A stretch of DNA of 64,000 nucleotides from JBKECP01 sp047974765 (GTDB lineage: Bacteria > Pseudomonadota > Gammaproteobacteria > Pseudomonadales > Halieaceae): assembly GCA_047974765.1 (NCBI GenBank), contig JBKECP010000006.1, positions 7,748 to 71,747 on the forward strand, read 5' to 3'. The stretch's first letter is position 1. Every line of letters begins with the position of its first letter. Under the pieces are notes generated by a model, which was given only the letters and a program-made list of their open reading frames with translations, had not been told where the DNA came from and made no database searches. Below are positions 1-8,589 of the stretch, one piece after another. Position numbers and translations under genes: made by a program.

Positions 1-299
1 CGATATTTTTCTGTGTGGCAGGCATGAGCAGACTCCGGTGGCTGTCTATTATTATTGATCCACCAGATACTCGTTGCCGGACTAACGGGCTAATTGTCCG
101 TCATCATGGTTAACTCGGTCTGCCGGACCATCAGATAGAAAAATGTGGCGGCTTGCCCGCAAACCATGCTTTTGGGCGTTGTTGCCTGTCAATGATGTAA
201 GTCATGTTTGCCTTCATCCCATTGTTTTCTTGCGTAAGTGCGGTGGTTCGGGGCCGTCAGCCGCCCTTTGAGTATCCGCCGGGCCGGGTGGGCTTGCTA
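1..299. other. Non-coding upstream stretch before rpsF
   Basis: I see no convincing gene here. The only open frames are short and lack homology cues, and no clear tRNA or terminator is visible. The end of the preceding gene lies outside the window. Confidence 0.4.
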
Positions 300-328
300 T
301 TGCTTCGATTTGACAAAATCTGTAAACT
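300..328 (+). promoter_or_regulatory. Candidate sigma-70 promoter of the rpsF operon
   Basis: A -35-like TTGCTT (300-305) and a -10-like TAAACT (323-328) are separated by 17 bp. They are followed by a GC-rich CCGCGCC discriminator, as is usual for stringently controlled ribosomal promoters. It lies about 100 bp upstream of rpsF. A TTGACA at 310-315 has no well-placed -10 partner. Assignment is by eye. Confidence 0.4.
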
Positions 329-429
329 CCGCGCCTCGAATTTTAGCCGGTGGGATTTGTCCCGCCGATTCTCCTTGCCACACTGTATCTTCGTGATGAC
401 AGGTGGCATTAACCCGTAAGGAGCGATCA

Positions 430-879
430 ATGCGTCATTACGAAATCGTATTTATGGTCCACCCGGATCAGTCTGAACAGGTGCCCGCCATGATCGAGCG
501 CTACTCCAACACTATCAGTAAAGATGGTGGCCAGGTGCATCGCCTGGAAGATTGGGGGCGTCGTCAGCTGGCCTATCCCATCAACAAGATTCACAAAGCC
601 CATTACGTGCTGATGAATGTGGAAGCCTCTAATGAGGCGATGGAAGAGCTCACCACGACTTTTCGTTACAACGATGCTGTCATCCGCAACCTCGTCATAC
701 GCCGCGATGAGGCCGTCACTGATGAGTCTTTCATTATGAAGGCCGAGAAAGAGAGCCGCGAGCGCAAGACCCGCTACGAAGAGCGTGAAAACGCCAGAGC
801 ACAGGCTGAGGGTGATGAACCTTCAAATGAAGATGACAACAGTGACAGCGACAGTGATCAGGACGGTGCGGACGAGTAA
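430..879 (+). CDS. rpsF: 30S ribosomal protein S6
   Basis: Protein S6 of the small ribosomal subunit, which binds 16S rRNA with S18. The 149-residue product starts MRHYEIVFMVHPDQSEQ and contains the family's conserved DWGRRQLAYPI and FRYNDAVIR segments. The ATG at 430 follows AAGGAG at 418-423; an in-frame start further upstream would only add non-conserved residues. The C-terminus is a long acidic tail of alternating Asp, Ser and Glu ending in DE, longer than the E. coli protein. In E. coli the S6 tail is extended with glutamates by RimK. First gene of the rpsF-rpsR-DUF2232-rplI group. Confidence 0.98.
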   Translation: MRHYEIVFMVHPDQSEQVPAMIERYSNTISKDGGQVHRLEDWGRRQLAYPINKIHKAHYVLMNVEASNEAMEELTTTFRYNDAVIRNLVIRRDEAVTDESFIMKAEKESRERKTRYEERENARAQAEGDEPSNEDDNSDSDSDQDGADE

Positions 880-930
880 GTCCCCGTTTTGTATCTGTAA
901 CGACTATCGAGCTTAACAGGAGTAATTAAC

Positions 931-1158
931 ATGGCACGTTTCTTCCGTCGCCGTAAGTTCTGCCGTTTTACCGCCGAGGGTGTCAAAGAGATCGATTACA
1001 AGGATCTTGAAACCTTGAAGGCCTACGTCTCTGAAACAGGCAAAATTGTACCCAGCCGTATTACCGGCACCAAGGCCAGGTATCAGCGTCAGTTGGCAAC
1101 CGCCGTTAAGCGCGCGCGTTTTCTGGCCCTGCTGCCCTATACGGACTCACACAAGTAA
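931..1158 (+). CDS. rpsR: 30S ribosomal protein S18
   Basis: Small-subunit protein S18 (75 residues), partner of S6 on the 30S platform. The sequence opens MARFFRRRKFCRF and carries the conserved KIVPSRITGTKARYQR block and a basic C-terminal segment, full length for the family. AGGAG at 919-923 precedes the ATG. It lies 51 bp after rpsF and is co-transcribed with it. Confidence 0.98.
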   Translation: MARFFRRRKFCRFTAEGVKEIDYKDLETLKAYVSETGKIVPSRITGTKARYQRQLATAVKRARFLALLPYTDSHK

Positions 1159-1226
1159 TACAGATTTGGTTGTGCCTGGTTTTCATGAAGAAGCTCTCCT
1201 GAAATGATGTCAGGCTGGGGTATCTG

Positions 1227-2096
1227 ATGAAGGCAATCGCTGAATTTGCCATGCGCGGGCGCTTTCAGGCGCTGTTCGTTGCTTTTGTTTGTGCTGGAAG
1301 CGTATTTCTTTGCTGGATCAGTGCTGCGATAGTGGCGCTGGCCACTTTGCGCAAGGGTGCCGGGCAGGGTGGTTGGTTATTGCTTTGGTCTCTGTTGCCG
1401 GCTTTTGTACTGGTTTTGTGGGTCAATGAAAGCGGCCCGTTGTTGTTGCTTTTGGGTACCACAGTGCTGGCGCTGGTGCTGCGTAATACGGTCAGTTTGC
1501 CATTGACTGTATTGAGCAGTGTGCCGGTTGGCGTGCTGACAGCATTGGCAATGTTATTGTTTGGCCAACCTTTACTGGCTGAGATAGCCGGTTTTTTTGA
1601 TGATTTTTTACAGCAGCTTGAGGCTCAAATGGCTGCAAATCAGGGGCAGGTGGTTGATTTGCCTCGGCCCACCAGTCTGCAAATAGCAGGCTTGTTGGGG
1701 GTTGCCAATGCGGTGATATCAACAGCCTGCCTGTTATTGGCGCGCTGGTGGCAGGCGGTGTTGTATAACCCGGGAGGATTTGGCCGTGAATTTCGCGCCC
1801 TGTCATTTTCGCCGGTGGTGACGACAGTGCTTTGTGTGGCAGCCATTGTGCTGGCCACTATGGGCAGTGAATATTTTTCATGGGCGGGCATTTGTATTAT
1901 TCCGCTCAACTTTGCCGGTATCGCATTGGTGCATGCCTGGGTTCTTGCAGGAAAGCGCAGTGCTGGCTGGCTGGTGGGGTTTTATTTGGCGCTGTTGTTG
2001 ATTGAGGCTGCCAGATTATTGTTAGTCGTACTGGCTATCGCCGACAGTCTTTTTCAGTTCCGGCGACGCTGGAAGCAAACGGGTAGCGAAGGCTGA
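1227..2096 (+). CDS. DUF2232 family inner-membrane protein
   Basis: A 289-residue, strongly hydrophobic protein with roughly seven to eight predicted membrane segments. The pattern and position between rpsR and rplI match the DUF2232 (YybS-like) membrane family found at this spot in many gammaproteobacteria. The C-terminus ends in a basic cytoplasmic tail (FRRRWKQTGSEG). Biochemical function is unknown. GGGG at 1216-1219 could serve as ribosome-binding site; an internal ATG at 1251 is an alternative start. Membership in the ribosomal-protein operon suggests growth-linked expression. Confidence 0.8.
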   Translation: MKAIAEFAMRGRFQALFVAFVCAGSVFLCWISAAIVALATLRKGAGQGGWLLLWSLLPAFVLVLWVNESGPLLLLLGTTVLALVLRNTVSLPLTVLSSVPVGVLTALAMLLFGQPLLAEIAGFFDDFLQQLEAQMAANQGQVVDLPRPTSLQIAGLLGVANAVISTACLLLARWWQAVLYNPGGFGREFRALSFSPVVTTVLCVAAIVLATMGSEYFSWAGICIIPLNFAGIALVHAWVLAGKRSAGWLVGFYLALLLIEAARLLLVVLAIADSLFQFRRRWKQTGSEG

Positions 2097-2152
2097 CCCC
2101 AAACAAATTTTGAACCGGGGGAGGTGACTCCCCGTAGTTAGAGGAAAGTAAG

Positions 2153-2608
2153 ATGGAAGTCATTTTGCTGGAAAACATCGGCAACCTGGGCGTGCTGGGT
2201 GACAAGGTGGATGTTAAGTCCGGTTACGGCCGCAACTATCTGGTGCCCCAGGGGAAAGCCGTTCCTGCCACTGAGAAAAACGTGGCAACCTTTGAGGCGC
2301 GCCGTGCTGAACTGGAAGCTGCCGCAGCTACACAGCTAAGTGCTGCCCAGAAGCGCGCCGATGCGCTGGCGGCTCTGACAGGTGTTGCTATTGGTGCCAA
2401 TGCGGGTGACGAAGGTAAACTGTTTGGCTCTGTCGGAACGCGTGACATTGCTGAGGCGCTGACGGCGGCTGGCTGTGAAGTCGATAAATCCGAGGTGCGT
2501 CTGCCCGAAGGGGCTCTGCGTGAGCTGGGTGAGTATGAAGTGGCTATCCAGGTGCATGGTGATGTAACGGCAGTTGTTAATATTGCTGTTGTTGCTGAGA
2601 CTGAATAA
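2153..2608 (+). CDS. rplI: 50S ribosomal protein L9
   Basis: Large-subunit protein L9 (151 residues), binding 23S rRNA at the base of the L1 stalk. The N-terminal domain MEVILLENIGNLGVLGDKVDVKSGYGRNYL-type signature is clear (residues 1-30), followed by the long helix and a C-terminal domain with the GKLFGSVGTRDI motif. The start has a strong AGAGGAAAG upstream. Last gene of the S6 operon; a terminator follows about 70 bp later. Confidence 0.98.
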   Translation: MEVILLENIGNLGVLGDKVDVKSGYGRNYLVPQGKAVPATEKNVATFEARRAELEAAAATQLSAAQKRADALAALTGVAIGANAGDEGKLFGSVGTRDIAEALTAAGCEVDKSEVRLPEGALRELGEYEVAIQVHGDVTAVVNIAVVAETE

Positions 2609-2680
2609 GTCAGCATTCCGATAGATAAAAGCAGTTTTTGGGACTGTATATCTCCTAACGGTTCTTGTGCTGCTTTCAAA

Positions 2681-2713
2681 AAACACACCGCTTCTGGAGC
2701 CGGTGTGTTTTTA
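2681..2713 (+). terminator. Rho-independent terminator after rplI
   Basis: A perfect 10-bp stem (aaacacaccg / cggtgtgttt) with a 10-nt loop ends in a T run. It separates the ribosomal-protein operon from dnaB. Confidence 0.88.
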
Positions 2714-2839
2714 CATATTGATTCAATAATCGGGTTTTAAAATTTTTTTATCGCCAGCTTGAGTGGCCGGGCTGTCCAGGGCTTTGTTCATGGGTGGATC
2801 TTGGGTACTCTGTGCAGCCTGATTGTGAACCCGAACGCC

Positions 2840-4258
2840 ATGTCCGAGACTGATTACCCCGTTGATTACGATGATGTGCCACACTATCCCGAACCGGCTG
2901 ATCGGGAGGTGGCGCAGATCAAAATGCAGCCGCATTCGATTGAAGCGGAACAGGCCGTTCTCGGTGGTCTGCTGCTGTCTTCGGGCGAAAGCTGGGATGC
3001 GGTTGCTGAATCTATTACCGCCAGTGATTTCTACCGCCCTGACCACCGGCAGATCTACCGTCAGATAGCCCGCCTGGCTGAAAATAGTGAGCCGGTGGAT
3101 GTCATCACTGTTGCCGATAAGCTAACAGCAGCGGGTGAGCTTGATGGTTGCGGTGGTATTGCCTACCTGGCTGAACTGGCCAGTAGTACCCCCAGTGCCT
3201 CCAATATCCGCGCCTATGCCCAGGTGGTGGGTGAGCGGGCGGCCCTGCGCAAACTGATCGAGGCAGCCCAGTCCATTGCCGAAAGTGGTTTTAGCCCGGA
3301 GGGGCGCAGCTCTGATGAGCTGATTGATGAGGCTGAGCGCCTGATCATGCAAATTGCCGAACAAGGTCCCAAGGCCGGTGGGCCGCAGGCGGTTAACCCT
3401 CTGCTGAAGTCAGCTGTGGATCGGATTGAGGAATTGTTTCACTCCGGGGGTGATATTACCGGCCTGTCAACGGGCTTTACTGATCTCAATGGTATGACTT
3501 CCGGCTTGCAGCCATCGGATCTGATTATTGTGGCGGGGCGTCCCTCTATGGGTAAAACCAGTTTTGCAATGAATCTGGTAGAAAATGCCGTATTGGCACA
3601 GAACAAGCCGATTCTTGTATTCAGCATGGAGATGCCAGCGGATCAGCTGATTATCCGGATGCTGTCTTCCATCGGTAAAATCGATCAGACCCGGATCCGC
3701 AACGGTAAGCTGGTCAATGAAGACTGGCCCAAGCTGTCATCGGCGGCGGCCAAGTTAAAAGATGTTCCTTTGTTTATTGACGACACACCGGCACTGACGC
3801 CGACTGAATTGCGTAGTCGGGCGCGACGGGTGGCCCGGGATAGTGGTCCGCTGGGCATGATTATGGTTGATTATCTACAGCTGATGCAGGTGGCTGGCTC
3901 CTCTGAGGGGCGCACTGCCGAGATTTCGGAGATTTCGCGCAACCTGAAGGCCATTGCCAAGGAATTCAAGTGCCCGATGGTAGCTCTGTCCCAGCTCAAC
4001 CGTTCACTGGAACAGCGTCCCAACAAGCGGCCAGTCAACTCTGATCTGCGTGAATCTGGTGCTATTGAACAGGATGCGGACGTTATCATGTTCATTTACC
4101 GCGATGAAGTTTATAACGAAGACTCGCTCGATAAAGGCGTGGCCGAGATCATCATCGGCAAGCAGCGTAATGGCCCCATTGGAACCTGTCGCCTGGCCTT
4201 TGTCGGGCAGTACACTCGCTTTGAAAACCTTGCCCGCCCAGGCTATGAAGAGTACTAG
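2840..4258 (+). CDS. dnaB: Replicative DNA helicase DnaB
   Basis: Hexameric 5'-3' helicase of the replication fork, 472 residues from the ATG at 2840, typical family length. The N-terminal DnaB domain starts around the QPHSIEAEQAVLGG motif. The RecA-like C-terminal domain has Walker A GRPSMGKTS, Walker B IMVDYLQLM, and the RDLRESGAIEQDAD region that reads SDLRESGAIEQDAD here. An upstream in-frame TTG at 2759 would add 27 poorly conserved residues and is less likely. The gene follows the rplI terminator. The nearby minus-strand DnaT-like/P-like pair (5264-7049) may encode its loader. Confidence 0.97.
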   Translation: MSETDYPVDYDDVPHYPEPADREVAQIKMQPHSIEAEQAVLGGLLLSSGESWDAVAESITASDFYRPDHRQIYRQIARLAENSEPVDVITVADKLTAAGELDGCGGIAYLAELASSTPSASNIRAYAQVVGERAALRKLIEAAQSIAESGFSPEGRSSDELIDEAERLIMQIAEQGPKAGGPQAVNPLLKSAVDRIEELFHSGGDITGLSTGFTDLNGMTSGLQPSDLIIVAGRPSMGKTSFAMNLVENAVLAQNKPILVFSMEMPADQLIIRMLSSIGKIDQTRIRNGKLVNEDWPKLSSAAAKLKDVPLFIDDTPALTPTELRSRARRVARDSGPLGMIMVDYLQLMQVAGSSEGRTAEISEISRNLKAIAKEFKCPMVALSQLNRSLEQRPNKRPVNSDLRESGAIEQDADVIMFIYRDEVYNEDSLDKGVAEIIIGKQRNGPIGTCRLAFVGQYTRFENLARPGYEEY

Positions 4259-4410
4259 ACGCTATTGTTTTGCTTCTCTGTCAGTGAAATTCTTCTGTCT
4301 TTACTTCTGCGGCAATATTTTGTGATCCAGTCGGATTTTTTTACACAAGCATAGATATTAAGTACTTACTAGTTAATTTATCTATTTGTTTTTGTTGATA
4401 TTTTGATTTT

Positions 4411-4425
4411 TGGCACGAACTTCGC
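4411..4425 (+). promoter_or_regulatory. Sigma-54 (-24/-12) promoter of the PEP-CTERM gene
   Basis: TGGCACGAACTTCGC fits the consensus TGGCACG-N4-TTGC with exact GG-N10-GC spacing and a single mismatch in the -12 element. It lies 46 bp upstream of the start codon in an otherwise AT-rich intergenic stretch (4259-4470). PEP-CTERM genes in other bacteria are known to be controlled by RpoN with the PrsK/PrsR system, which supports the call. Confidence 0.72.
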
Positions 4426-4470
4426 TTTATCTTCTTCGAGCACAATAATTTTCCCGATAGGAGATTTACC

Positions 4471-5115
4471 ATGAAATTACGTAACGTACTTGTGGGCACT
4501 CTGCTGACAGCTGCCGCTGGTTTTGCAAATGCCAGCATCGTTTATACACTGGATGATTTTTCTGAAGATCAGGGTCCGGCCAGCGATACCACCGTTGATG
4601 GTGTTGCCGTAACTGACACCATGACCATGAGTAATGGTACGGTTCGTACTATCAGCACGAGCCTGGTTGAGTCATTTGATCCCATTCAGAATGCGGCTGT
4701 GATCAGCTATAGCAATTTTGATGTGAATAATGGTTCCAAAGAAAATGCCGAAGTTTCTGTCGACTGGACTTTTGGTGCCAACCTGCTGCCCGGCGCAACC
4801 TCAGCTATCTTCTCCGGCATTATTATCTGGGCCGACAAGATTACTGATATTGAATTTTTGATGAACGGTGTTTCACTGGCAACTGTCTCTACAGTATCTG
4901 GCACCGACAATGAGGCTTTCTCTTTTGCCTTTGATCCGGCTCTGTTCAATGCTGGTGGCACATTAAGCATGCAGCTGACAGGTGAAACCAGCTGGGATCT
5001 GGTTCTGGATACCTTCAATATCACCTACAGCGTACCTACCCCTGGTACCCTGGCTCTGGTAGGTCTGAGCCTGGTAGGTTTTGGTCTGAGCCGTCGCCGT
5101 CGTCAGGCAGCCTGA
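4471..5115 (+). CDS. PEP-CTERM sorting-domain exported protein
   Basis: A 214-residue secreted protein with an N-terminal signal peptide (MKLRNVLVGTLLTAAAGFANA). Its C-terminus has the tripartite PEP-CTERM signal: VPTPGTLAL motif, hydrophobic segment (VGLSLVGFGL) and basic tail (SRRRRQAA). Such tails are recognised by exosortase and linked to exopolysaccharide/biofilm production. The middle (residues 25-185) is beta-rich and low in Cys, with no catalytic motif I recognise. AGGAG at 4461-4465 supports the start. It is a single-gene unit with its own sigma-54 promoter and a strong terminator. No exosortase gene lies in this window. Confidence 0.88.
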   Translation: MKLRNVLVGTLLTAAAGFANASIVYTLDDFSEDQGPASDTTVDGVAVTDTMTMSNGTVRTISTSLVESFDPIQNAAVISYSNFDVNNGSKENAEVSVDWTFGANLLPGATSAIFSGIIIWADKITDIEFLMNGVSLATVSTVSGTDNEAFSFAFDPALFNAGGTLSMQLTGETSWDLVLDTFNITYSVPTPGTLALVGLSLVGFGLSRRRRQAA

Positions 5116-5163
5116 TTCAGTCCAATGTTCCTGGTCATGTGCCCCGCTCAGGTGCATGACCAT

Positions 5164-5196
5164 AAAAAAACCCCGTATGGATGCGGGGTTTTTTTA
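5164..5196. terminator. Bidirectional Rho-independent terminator
   Basis: A-run, accccg stem, 8-nt loop, cggggt stem, T-run. It serves the PEP-CTERM gene on the plus strand and could also serve the convergent minus-strand pair ending at 5264. Confidence 0.85.
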
Positions 5197-5263
5197 TGCC
5201 CTGATGACCTTATGTAAATGATGTTCAGGGCTTTTGGCGTCCGGTTATCTGGCTATCGTCCCG

Positions 5264-5968
5264 CTACAGCCCTGTCTCTTCCCGCAGTTTTTTTAATCGT
5301 ACCAGTTGCTCTTCTTTAGGCAGGGGCCTGGCCGGTTGCTGTTCCAGTACTGTTTCTTTTGGAAGGTACAGGTGCTCACCGCGCACTACGCGCTGGCAAT
5401 AGTTTTGATAATGTCGTTCAAATACCGGCCACGTTCTGGCTTCACTATTGTTGGCCAAAAAATGCCAGCCACTGTCATGCCCGGCCAGATAGACGGCCGG
5501 GTGGGACCAGCGCTGGTTTGCCTTCGGACTGGCTCTGTTGCAGGCTTCCAGGTAGGCATCGTGGGCTAACGGTAGCCCCAGCGCTTGCAGACTTTGCTGA
5601 CAACACTCGTGCATGCGTTTGAGTGTTGGTAAAAATTCACAATGATCAATAGCGTAGCGGGCACCGCGTAAAATCTGTGCCGCAGGATAGTGGGCCAGTG
5701 AATCCAGCCACAGCTTTTTAATCTGCTTGAGTTGCTCAGCCTCGCTGAAGGCGGCGTAATACTGATTGTGGTAGTTCAGTCGAAACAGGGCGAAAACCTG
5801 GTTAATTGTCTCAACATGTTCGGCGGAGGCCGCCGGTTGCGGGTGTTCAGCGCTTTTGGGCTGGTGGGGAGCGCCTTCAGCCTGCCCAGGAGGTGTCGCT
5901 GAGGTCGTCTGCGAGGCTTCTATCGCGCGTACGGTGCGCTGAATGAGATCCCTGCTCTTGTCCGTCAT
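5264..5968 (-). CDS. Phage-P-like putative helicase loader (DopE-like)
   Basis: A 234-residue protein whose central part (about residues 54-125: INQVFALFRLNYHNQYYAAF, then LKKLW-like and YAIDHCEFLPTLKRM) resembles the replication protein P family of lambdoid phages, which deliver DnaB to the origin. Residues 20-50 form a Pro/Ala/Gln-rich low-complexity linker; the C-terminus is basic and charged. The gene overlaps the upstream DnaT-like gene by 92 bp in another frame; no better internal start exists because the next Met is at about residue 118. A lambda-derived pair, DopC/DopE, has been proposed in the literature as a chromosomal helicase matchmaker; this pair fits that idea. Family assignment is from motif memory and not from a search. 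Confidence 0.6.
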   Translation of the reverse strand: MTDKSRDLIQRTVRAIEASQTTSATPPGQAEGAPHQPKSAEHPQPAASAEHVETINQVFALFRLNYHNQYYAAFSEAEQLKQIKKLWLDSLAHYPAAQILRGARYAIDHCEFLPTLKRMHECCQQSLQALGLPLAHDAYLEACNRASPKANQRWSHPAVYLAGHDSGWHFLANNSEARTWPVFERHYQNYCQRVVRGEHLYLPKETVLEQQPARPLPKEEQLVRLKKLREETGL

Positions 5969-7049
5969 GTTGCGCTCCTGAGGGTGGTATCTGGTGTTGT
6001 CTGGCCCAGTGGTATTTTACATGCTGTAGAAACTTGCTGTTCCATGAGGTGTGCGCCTGTGCGCTGTCGCGCCAGTAGACAATAAATTCCGGCAGCAGGC
6101 TGCGGGCAAAGGCTTCATCGATGTGAGACAGGCGCAGAATATCGTATACATCGTGATCCGGTTCCCACTGATTGTCGATCAGGGTGGGAACAGTGCTGTG
6201 TTTGACGCTGTTAGTATAGCGCGCCCATTGTAATCGGATGTGCTGAATAAAACGGCTGTTGAGTTCTTTTGGGGCATCACCGCGCTCGGACCAGTAGAGC
6301 ACAAATTCGGGCACGGCCTCTTCGATAAAGCTGCGCTCGATACCACTGCGCAACATGATTTCCATTGCATCTTCGCTTGGCTGCCAATGGCGGTTGAGTA
6401 TGGCAGGCGTTGTTGTCTCCTGTGTTGTGCGCTGCGCCTCGGCCTGCTGCTGTTGCTGGTGTCGCCAGGCATGGATAACGCGCTGGCGGAACTTGTTCTC
6501 CCAGGCGTGACTGACTTCATTGCGCTCACGCCAGTAAAAGATGAAATCCTCTCTTTGCTCAAGAGCGAACGGGCGGGGTATGTTGTGATTGAGGGCCAGT
6601 AATTGCAATACTTCTTCGCTGGGTGACCAGTTATCAGGGAGGCGTGAAGCATTGCGGCGGTTGCCGGTTATTGCTGCCGGTGTAACTGCGGTTTCACCGA
6701 TGGATCGTGTTGAGCTTTTGAGTGAGACCTGCCTTTCTGGCCTTTCGTTGAAAGCAAAACTGAGGTGTTCACAACTGTGCAGCGGTGCTGAATCGCTTAA
6801 CAGCACGCCCTTATCGACAAGTGCGCGCACAATGCGCTGTAAATCACCGGCATTCCAGAAGGGCATTAGCTGTAATAACCGGGCGCGTTCAATTTTCAGC
6901 CAGGCATAGCCAGCACGCCACTGTGCTGGTTGGTGGCGAAAAAAACCGTGCAGTTGCTGTAGAAGAATAGCTTCTTCCAGTCCAATGGTGGCTGCCAGTG
7001 CAGGCGAAAATAGCAATTGCTGCTCTGGCACCAGTGAAGATTCATTCAT
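5877..7049 (-). CDS. DnaT-domain protein with winged-helix N-terminus and three DnaT repeats (DopC-like)
   Basis: A 390-residue protein. Residues 1-100 look like the winged-helix replisome-organiser domain of phage O/DnaD-type proteins (GLEEAILLQQLHGFF, then MPFWNAGDLQRIVRALVDKGVL). It then carries three copies of a DnaT-type single-strand-DNA-binding module at about 140-197, 221-278 and 294-351. Each has W-x-P-(S/D), then EFxxYWR/S and a closing KFxQHV..HWAR-like helix. The P-like gene follows with a 92-bp overlap, as dnaT-dnaC are paired in E. coli. Probable role: primosome/helicase loading with DnaB (about 2 kb away). The C-terminal 35 residues are hydrophilic and degenerate, perhaps shaped by the overlap. 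No clear Shine-Dalgarno is visible. Confidence 0.68.
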   Translation of the reverse strand: MNESSLVPEQQLLFSPALAATIGLEEAILLQQLHGFFRHQPAQWRAGYAWLKIERARLLQLMPFWNAGDLQRIVRALVDKGVLLSDSAPLHSCEHLSFAFNERPERQVSLKSSTRSIGETAVTPAAITGNRRNASRLPDNWSPSEEVLQLLALNHNIPRPFALEQREDFIFYWRERNEVSHAWENKFRQRVIHAWRHQQQQQAEAQRTTQETTTPAILNRHWQPSEDAMEIMLRSGIERSFIEEAVPEFVLYWSERGDAPKELNSRFIQHIRLQWARYTNSVKHSTVPTLIDNQWEPDHDVYDILRLSHIDEAFARSLLPEFIVYWRDSAQAHTSWNSKFLQHVKYHWARQHQIPPSGAQHDGQEQGSHSAHRTRDRSLADDLSDTSWAG

Positions 7050-7193
7050 GCTGTGTACTGTTTGTTGTCGCGGCCTGTCCCGGTTTGTCTGTGGGTCGAC
7101 CGTGTCCGGGAAAAGTCTGCTAGCATACCGGGCTTGTTCCGGTGCGAACAGTGCTGTGTTTTTATTTTCTCCCGACAGGATAACTGATCTGCG

Positions 7194-8576
7194 ATGGCAA
7201 AATCGAAGACTGCTTATGTGTGTAATGATTGTGGCTCAGACTATGCCAAATGGCAGGGTCAATGCAGTGATTGTGGTGCCTGGAATACGCTCCTGGAAGT
7301 GCGTCTGGGGTCAGCCAAAAAAAGTGGTGCAAGTCATGGCGGCCGTCGCACTGGCTATGCCGGTGTTTTGGCTGAGGCGCGGGTACTGGCCGATATCGAT
7401 CTACAGGATTTGCCCCGCTTTTCCAGTGGTGTCGAGGAGTTTGACAGGGTGCTCGGAGGTGGTCTGGTCCCGGGGTCGGCCATTTTGATTGGTGGCAATC
7501 CCGGTGCGGGTAAAAGTACCCTGCTGTTACAGACAATGTGTCATCTGGCGGCCACTATGGCAGCCCTCTATGTGACCGGTGAGGAATCCTTGCAGCAGGT
7601 AGCCATGCGTGCCAACCGGCTCGGCTTGCCCAGCGATAAGTTGCGTTTGATGGCGGAAACCGGAGTTGAAGCGATTATCGCGGCAGTTGAGCAGTATCAG
7701 CCAAAGGTGCTGGTGGTGGATTCCATTCAGGTCGTACACAGCGATGAATTAAGCTCAGCCCCGGGCAGTGTGTCACAGGTGCGTGAGTGTGCGGCTCTGT
7801 TGACCCGCTTTGCCAAGCAAAGTGGCACGGTATTGTTCCTGGTGGGGCATGTGACCAAGGATGGCTCACTGGCTGGTCCGAAGGTACTGGAGCATATGAT
7901 TGACTGTTCGATACTGCTGGAGGGTAGTCAGGATTCCCGCTTTCGTACCCTGCGGGGTCAGAAAAATCGCTTTGGTGCGGTTAATGAACTGGGTGTATTT
8001 GCAATGACCGAGCAGGGTATGCGCGAGGTTAAAAATCCCTCGGCTATCTTTCTGGATCGCTCTTGTGAACCCGCCTCCGGCAGTGCAGTGATGGTGGTCT
8101 GGGAGGGCACCCGGCCGCTGTTGGTGGAGATTCAGGCGCTGGTTGATGATTCCCAGCTGGGCAATCCGCGGCGGGTGGCTGTGGGGCTGGAGCAGAACCG
8201 GCTGGCCATGCTGTTGGCGGTGCTGCATCGTCACGGCGGTTTGCAGGTGGGCGATCAGGATGTATTTGCCAATGTGGTCGGCGGGGTGAAAGTGCTGGAA
8301 ACCAGTGCTGATCTGGCTCTGTTGCTGGCAATTGTATCGAGCTACCGCGACCGGCAGTTACCCGGGGATATGGTGATCTTTGGCGAGGTGGGTCTGTCCG
8401 GTGAAATCAGGCCAGTGCCCAGTGGTCAGGAGCGGTTGGCGGAGGCAGCCAAACACGGTTTTCGGCGGGCAATTGTGCCCAAGGCAAACGCACCGCGTTC
8501 GGCAGCCATCAAGGGAATGGATGTATTGGCGGTCACCCGGCTGGAAGAGGCCTTGCAGTATATTATTAGCCCGTAA
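7194..8576 (+). CDS. radA: DNA repair protein RadA/Sms
   Basis: RecA-like ATPase that processes recombination intermediates and promotes branch migration. The 460-residue product has the N-terminal C4 zinc finger (C10-x2-C13 and a second CSDC pair), Walker A GNPGAGKST (residues 101-109), the RadA-specific KNRFG motif (257-261) and a C-terminal Lon-protease-like domain. Length and domain order are normal. It diverges from the DnaT-like gene, with a 144-bp promoter region between them. Confidence 0.97.
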   Translation: MAKSKTAYVCNDCGSDYAKWQGQCSDCGAWNTLLEVRLGSAKKSGASHGGRRTGYAGVLAEARVLADIDLQDLPRFSSGVEEFDRVLGGGLVPGSAILIGGNPGAGKSTLLLQTMCHLAATMAALYVTGEESLQQVAMRANRLGLPSDKLRLMAETGVEAIIAAVEQYQPKVLVVDSIQVVHSDELSSAPGSVSQVRECAALLTRFAKQSGTVLFLVGHVTKDGSLAGPKVLEHMIDCSILLEGSQDSRFRTLRGQKNRFGAVNELGVFAMTEQGMREVKNPSAIFLDRSCEPASGSAVMVVWEGTRPLLVEIQALVDDSQLGNPRRVAVGLEQNRLAMLLAVLHRHGGLQVGDQDVFANVVGGVKVLETSADLALLLAIVSSYRDRQLPGDMVIFGEVGLSGEIRPVPSGQERLAEAAKHGFRRAIVPKANAPRSAAIKGMDVLAVTRLEEALQYIISP

Positions 8577-8589
8577 CCGAATGAATAAG

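Noticed and set aside
204..419. 71-codon open frame before rpsF
   Set aside because: No ribosome-binding site, no family resemblance, and it covers the likely rpsF promoter and leader.
2759..2839. N-terminal extension of dnaB from TTG 2759
   Set aside because: Residues are not conserved in DnaB, and the ATG at 2840 gives the usual length.
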